From: Priestia abyssalis
GTDB lineage: Bacteria; Bacillota; Bacilli; Bacillales; Bacillaceae_H
NCBI RefSeq assembly: GCF_002019595.1
Contig: NZ_KV917369.1
Location: 2,442,417-2,506,416 of the forward strand
DNA length: 64,000 bases
Reading direction: 5' to 3'
The translations under genes were made by a program, and so were the position numbers. Position 1 is the stretch's first letter; every line of letters begins with the position of its first letter. The notes beneath the pieces were generated by a model. It did not search any database, had not been told where the DNA came from, and saw nothing but the letters and a program-made list of their open reading frames with translations. Positions 61,404 to 64,000 of the stretch are shown here, one piece after another.

Positions 61404-62843
61404 ATGGATTGGAAGCCGAATCGCGCGGATAAGAAACCTATTTACAAACAGATTGCAGACTATATCGAGCAGGGGATTTCTTCGGGAATTTTCTCACCTG
61501 ATAGCGTACTGCCATCAGAACGCGTTCTTGCAAACGAATTGCAGGTAAATCGAAGCACGGTAGTAGCTGCCTATGAAGAGTTACAGTCGCTTGGAATAGT
61601 GGAACGGAAAAAAGGAAGCGGAACACGTATTAGTACGGATATATGGGGAATATCGCATAAGCGTATCCCAAATTGGGGCCGATATGTAGAAGATGGTTCT
61701 TTTTTACCCAATCTCCCTTTAGTTCAGCGCATCCGTACCGAAATTCAGAAAAATGATCTAATTAATTTAGCCAGTGGTGAATTGGCACCACAGCTGTTTC
61801 TAACAGATCAATTTAGGGCGATTCTTTCCGATCAGCCATTTATGGGGCATCTTGGATATGACCACCCGCAAGGAAATGAAGCTTTAAGAGAAACGATTTC
61901 TTTGCATGTAAAAGAATACAAAAATATAGATACGAATCCTTCTTCCATTCTGATTACGTCCGGTGCCCAGCAGGCTCTTCACCTTATTGTTCAATGCCTG
62001 CTAAAGCCGGGAGATGCAGTTGCAATCGAGGACCCGTCTTATTGTTTTTCCCTGCCGATCTTCCAGTCTGCCGGCTTAAGGACTTTCCCTTTACCTGTAG
62101 ACGAGCATGGTATCAATCCTGATGATCTTATCTCTATGCACAAAAAGCATCGAATCCGAATGGTTTTTTTAAATCCTGACTATCAAAACCCTACCGGAAC
62201 CGTGCTTTCTTTGGCGCGTAGAAAACGAATTTTAGAGTTGTCGGCCGAATTTGGCATTCCGATTATTGAAGATGATCCTTATAGTCTCACCTCCTTCGAT
62301 GGAAGCGTAAATTCAACCTTAAAATCAATGGATGATAACGGAAATGTATTGTATATTAGTTCCTTATCGAAAATCGTCGCATCAGGATTGCGAATTGGCT
62401 GGGTGATTGGCCCCCCGCAGGTTATTCAACGCTTGGCGGATGCGAAACAACAAGTGGATTTTGGACATAGTATTTTTCCGCAATGGATTGCAAGCGAATT
62501 TTTAGGTTCAAAACGCTTTAGTAACCATATTTTAATGCTTCGAAAAGAACTGAAGCGTCAAAGGAATGAGATGGTCTCCAGCCTTGAAGAGTTGTTAGGT
62601 GACCAAATGGAGTTTTTTGTTCCAGAAGGGGGAATCCATATGTGGTGCAAGCTAAACGCTCCGATTCCTGAATATCATCTATTGGAGGAGTCCATGAAAA
62701 AAGGGGTAGCCTTCGTTCCAGGAAGCATTTTTGGTTCGAAAAAAGGGTATGTACGCTTTACTTTTGGCCGGGGGGAGACACACTTAATCCGGGATGGCGT
62801 TTTGAGGTTCGCGGATGCCTTAAAAATCATTCAATTCAATTAA
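61404..62843 (+). CDS. MocR family regulator (GntR HTH + aminotransferase domain)
   Basis: A 479-residue protein. N-terminal winged HTH of GntR type (about 8-75: YKQIADYIEQGISSGIFSPDSVLPSERVLAN), linker, then a fold-type I aminotransferase domain (about 110-475) with ITSGAQQALHLI, NPDYQNPTG, EDDPYS and the PLP lysine in SSLSKIVASGLRIGW. MocR proteins such as GabR and PdxR bind PLP and sense an amine or vitamin. AGGGAGGG precedes the ATG. The YfmQ-like gene downstream has the same operator pattern. Confidence 0.9.
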   Translation: MDWKPNRADKKPIYKQIADYIEQGISSGIFSPDSVLPSERVLANELQVNRSTVVAAYEELQSLGIVERKKGSGTRISTDIWGISHKRIPNWGRYVEDGSFLPNLPLVQRIRTEIQKNDLINLASGELAPQLFLTDQFRAILSDQPFMGHLGYDHPQGNEALRETISLHVKEYKNIDTNPSSILITSGAQQALHLIVQCLLKPGDAVAIEDPSYCFSLPIFQSAGLRTFPLPVDEHGINPDDLISMHKKHRIRMVFLNPDYQNPTGTVLSLARRKRILELSAEFGIPIIEDDPYSLTSFDGSVNSTLKSMDDNGNVLYISSLSKIVASGLRIGWVIGPPQVIQRLADAKQQVDFGHSIFPQWIASEFLGSKRFSNHILMLRKELKRQRNEMVSSLEELLGDQMEFFVPEGGIHMWCKLNAPIPEYHLLEESMKKGVAFVPGSIFGSKKGYVRFTFGRGETHLIRDGVLRFADALKIIQFN

Positions 62844-63223
62844 TAATCATTAGCCATGCAATAAAATATCCTTCATAAAGGTTCTCACAAAATTCAATGA
62901 AAAAATGACGAATAAACTTGCCTGTAAATGATTCATGATTTTTTCATGGATTATTTGTTTATTTTTAGGCAATCACAAATATTTTGCTATTCTGTTTAGT
63001 TTTATGCTAATAGGTCAGATCTATGTCCATGGAGAGTTTGAATCGCGATTATATTTGTAAAGTGGATGGCTAAAATACCTGTAGATTGGATGGTTCGTTT
63101 TTTTTCAAATTCCTTATCATAGAAGGAAAGGTGCTATGTAATATACAAAAATCCGCTGTCTGTCCCAGGATAGCCTAAGTTAGGTAATGATGTTCATTTA
63201 AAATGTAACGGAGATGATAAAAT
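62844..63223. other. Gap with operator
   Basis: No ORF. Contains hairpin-like AT-rich sequence and the direct repeats at 63061-63093, about 130 bases upstream of the YfmQ-like gene. Confidence 0.5.
63061..63093 (+). promoter_or_regulatory. MocR-type direct repeats before the YfmQ-like gene
   Basis: AGTGGATGG (63061-63069) and ATTGGATGG (63084-63092), starts 23 bases apart, followed by TTATCATAG. Aligns base for base with the site before mocR (61255), including the T-rich tract behind. Confidence 0.7.
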
Positions 63224-63646
63224 ATGACATGGTCTTTTGTGATTTTGTTGATTCTTGCGGCTCTTGCTAAGGTAGTATTGACCTGCCTTCCAACCGGTGT
63301 TGTGGAATGGATGATCAGCAAATTTGAATTGCATCCAACACTTAATGATGAGAATACCACTGTCACCATCGACGGAAAACGCTTAGAAGGTGAAGAAAAA
63401 AACGAAATTATTAATGATTTTAATGAAGCGCTTTTTTTAGAAAAATATGATATACATCCAGAGAACAGGGGAACTCCATTGGTCATTGACACTAAGAGGG
63501 GCAAAAATAATATTAGTTTTTTTGTGTACATTTACAACAATCGCGTTGATGTAGTCAAAAGGTACAAGAAGAAAGTGGTCGCATATCGTCTGCGTTCCGA
63601 TAGCCTTCAAAAAGGTTCTATGGTAATAAGAGGGGAGTTAGCTTAG
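63224..63646 (+). CDS. YfmQ-like protein with N-terminal membrane helix
   Basis: A 140-residue protein: one N-terminal membrane helix (TWSFVILLILAALAKVVLT), then a soluble domain with VEWMISKFELHPTLNDENTT, EGEEKNEIINDFNEALFLEKY and VAYRLRSDSLQKGSMVI. As I recall this follows B. subtilis YfmQ. Function unknown. It carries the MocR-type repeats upstream and a terminator behind; the regulator gene is immediately upstream. Confidence 0.7.
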   Translation: MTWSFVILLILAALAKVVLTCLPTGVVEWMISKFELHPTLNDENTTVTIDGKRLEGEEKNEIINDFNEALFLEKYDIHPENRGTPLVIDTKRGKNNISFFVYIYNNRVDVVKRYKKKVVAYRLRSDSLQKGSMVIRGELA

Positions 63647-63677
63647 AAGGATCGTCAAAGAGACGGTCCTTTTTTAA
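63647..63677 (+). terminator. Rho-independent terminator
   Basis: AAGGATCGTC / GACGGTCCTT stem and TTTTT directly after the YfmQ-like gene. Confidence 0.85.
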
Positions 63678-63984
63678 GTCATTAAATGTCTATTTAATTT
63701 TTGTCAGTTGAAGCCGTTAGAAGAAAATATGATTGCATAAGAACATAGATAAAACTATCCAGTCTTATTTATCATGTATAAGATAGTAGAAAATGTTAAA
63801 TGCATTTTTATTGAAAAATAAATTACTTCTTTCTATAGTATTATTATGCTATTGAAGGTTTTCTAAATAATTTCAATTAATTACATGAATAAAGATGTAA
63901 TGACGGTATGAAAAGTTTACCGATTAAACGGACCTGCTTGAATTTATATCTTGTAAATATAAATAGATAGGTGGCAGAAATAAC
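63678..63984. other. Gap at window end
   Basis: AT-rich, no ORF; probably promoter region for the truncated gene at the end. Confidence 0.4.
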
Positions 63985-64000
63985 ATGAAGACTACAAAAC
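63985..64000 (+). CDS. Start of a truncated gene
   Basis: AGGTGG at 63969-63974 then ATG 63985 and codons MKTTK before the window ends. Product cannot be judged. Confidence 0.4.

Overview
The window looks like a chromosome segment of a low-GC, endospore-forming Bacillaceae (Bacillus sensu lato). Reasons: AGGAGG-type ribosome binding sites, a B. subtilis-like paiAB pair, a GerAB-type germination permease, a Spo0E-type phosphatase, an H-type SASP, DUF1657/DUF421 and DUF3231 spore-associated families, a DUF1292 protein, a T-box leader, and the Firmicute-specific IMEF encapsulin system. No rRNA, tRNA, CRISPR array or replication origin was seen.

Layout. 0-8.6 kb: paiA-paiB, a Cys/His-rich protein, a DUF421 membrane protein, a decayed DUF1206 gene, a PQQ-type sugar dehydrogenase lipoprotein, an HEFGH metallopeptidase-like protein, a truncated-looking NlpC/P60 hydrolase and a NERD protein. 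8.9-24 kb: two SDR oxidoreductases, a patatin, an alkaline-phosphatase-superfamily enzyme, DUF3231, an overlapping flavin monooxygenase/methyltransferase pair, a DUF1657-DUF1657-(DUF421+DUF1657) spore-type operon, plsC and small hypotheticals. 25-31 kb: an acidic LPETA surface protein with its own class D sortase, LysE/LysR, a HAD phosphatase and a VOC protein. 31.4-33.6 kb: a SulP transporter with an ArsR regulator and a perfect palindromic operator.

33.9-37.2 kb is an iron-storage island. It holds an IMEF cargo protein with a C-terminal TVGSL targeting tag, a family-1 encapsulin shell, and a 2Fe-2S ferredoxin with an N-terminal TVGSL tag. Beyond a terminator lie a divergent pair sharing a Fur-like box: an unknown protein and a FetB/UPF0014 permease with no FetA partner. 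Then follow a TipAS MerR regulator, an alpha carbonic anhydrase, a leucine T-box with leuA, a GerAB permease and a CYP152 peroxygenase P450.

45.7-53.8 kb is an accessory mosaic. It contains an ORF-less group II intron, a macrolide-resistance locus (MFS efflux plus ABC-F protection) with three separate leader peptides and attenuators (the first identical, as far as I recall, to ErmDL), a DUF2829/Tad2-like gene, an IS3-family element, and a broken TrmB regulator. 53.9-64 kb: a TSUP exporter, then a catabolic-looking block (ureohydrolase, Spo0E-like protein, APC permease, YtcJ-type amidohydrolase, TetR). The window closes with a short sspH and a MocR regulator; identical direct repeats lie before that regulator and before a YfmQ-like gene.

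Most systems here belong to known families. The least explained parts are the regulatory architecture of the macrolide locus, the neighbours and operators of the encapsulin island, the ORF-less intron, and the MocR repeat pair.
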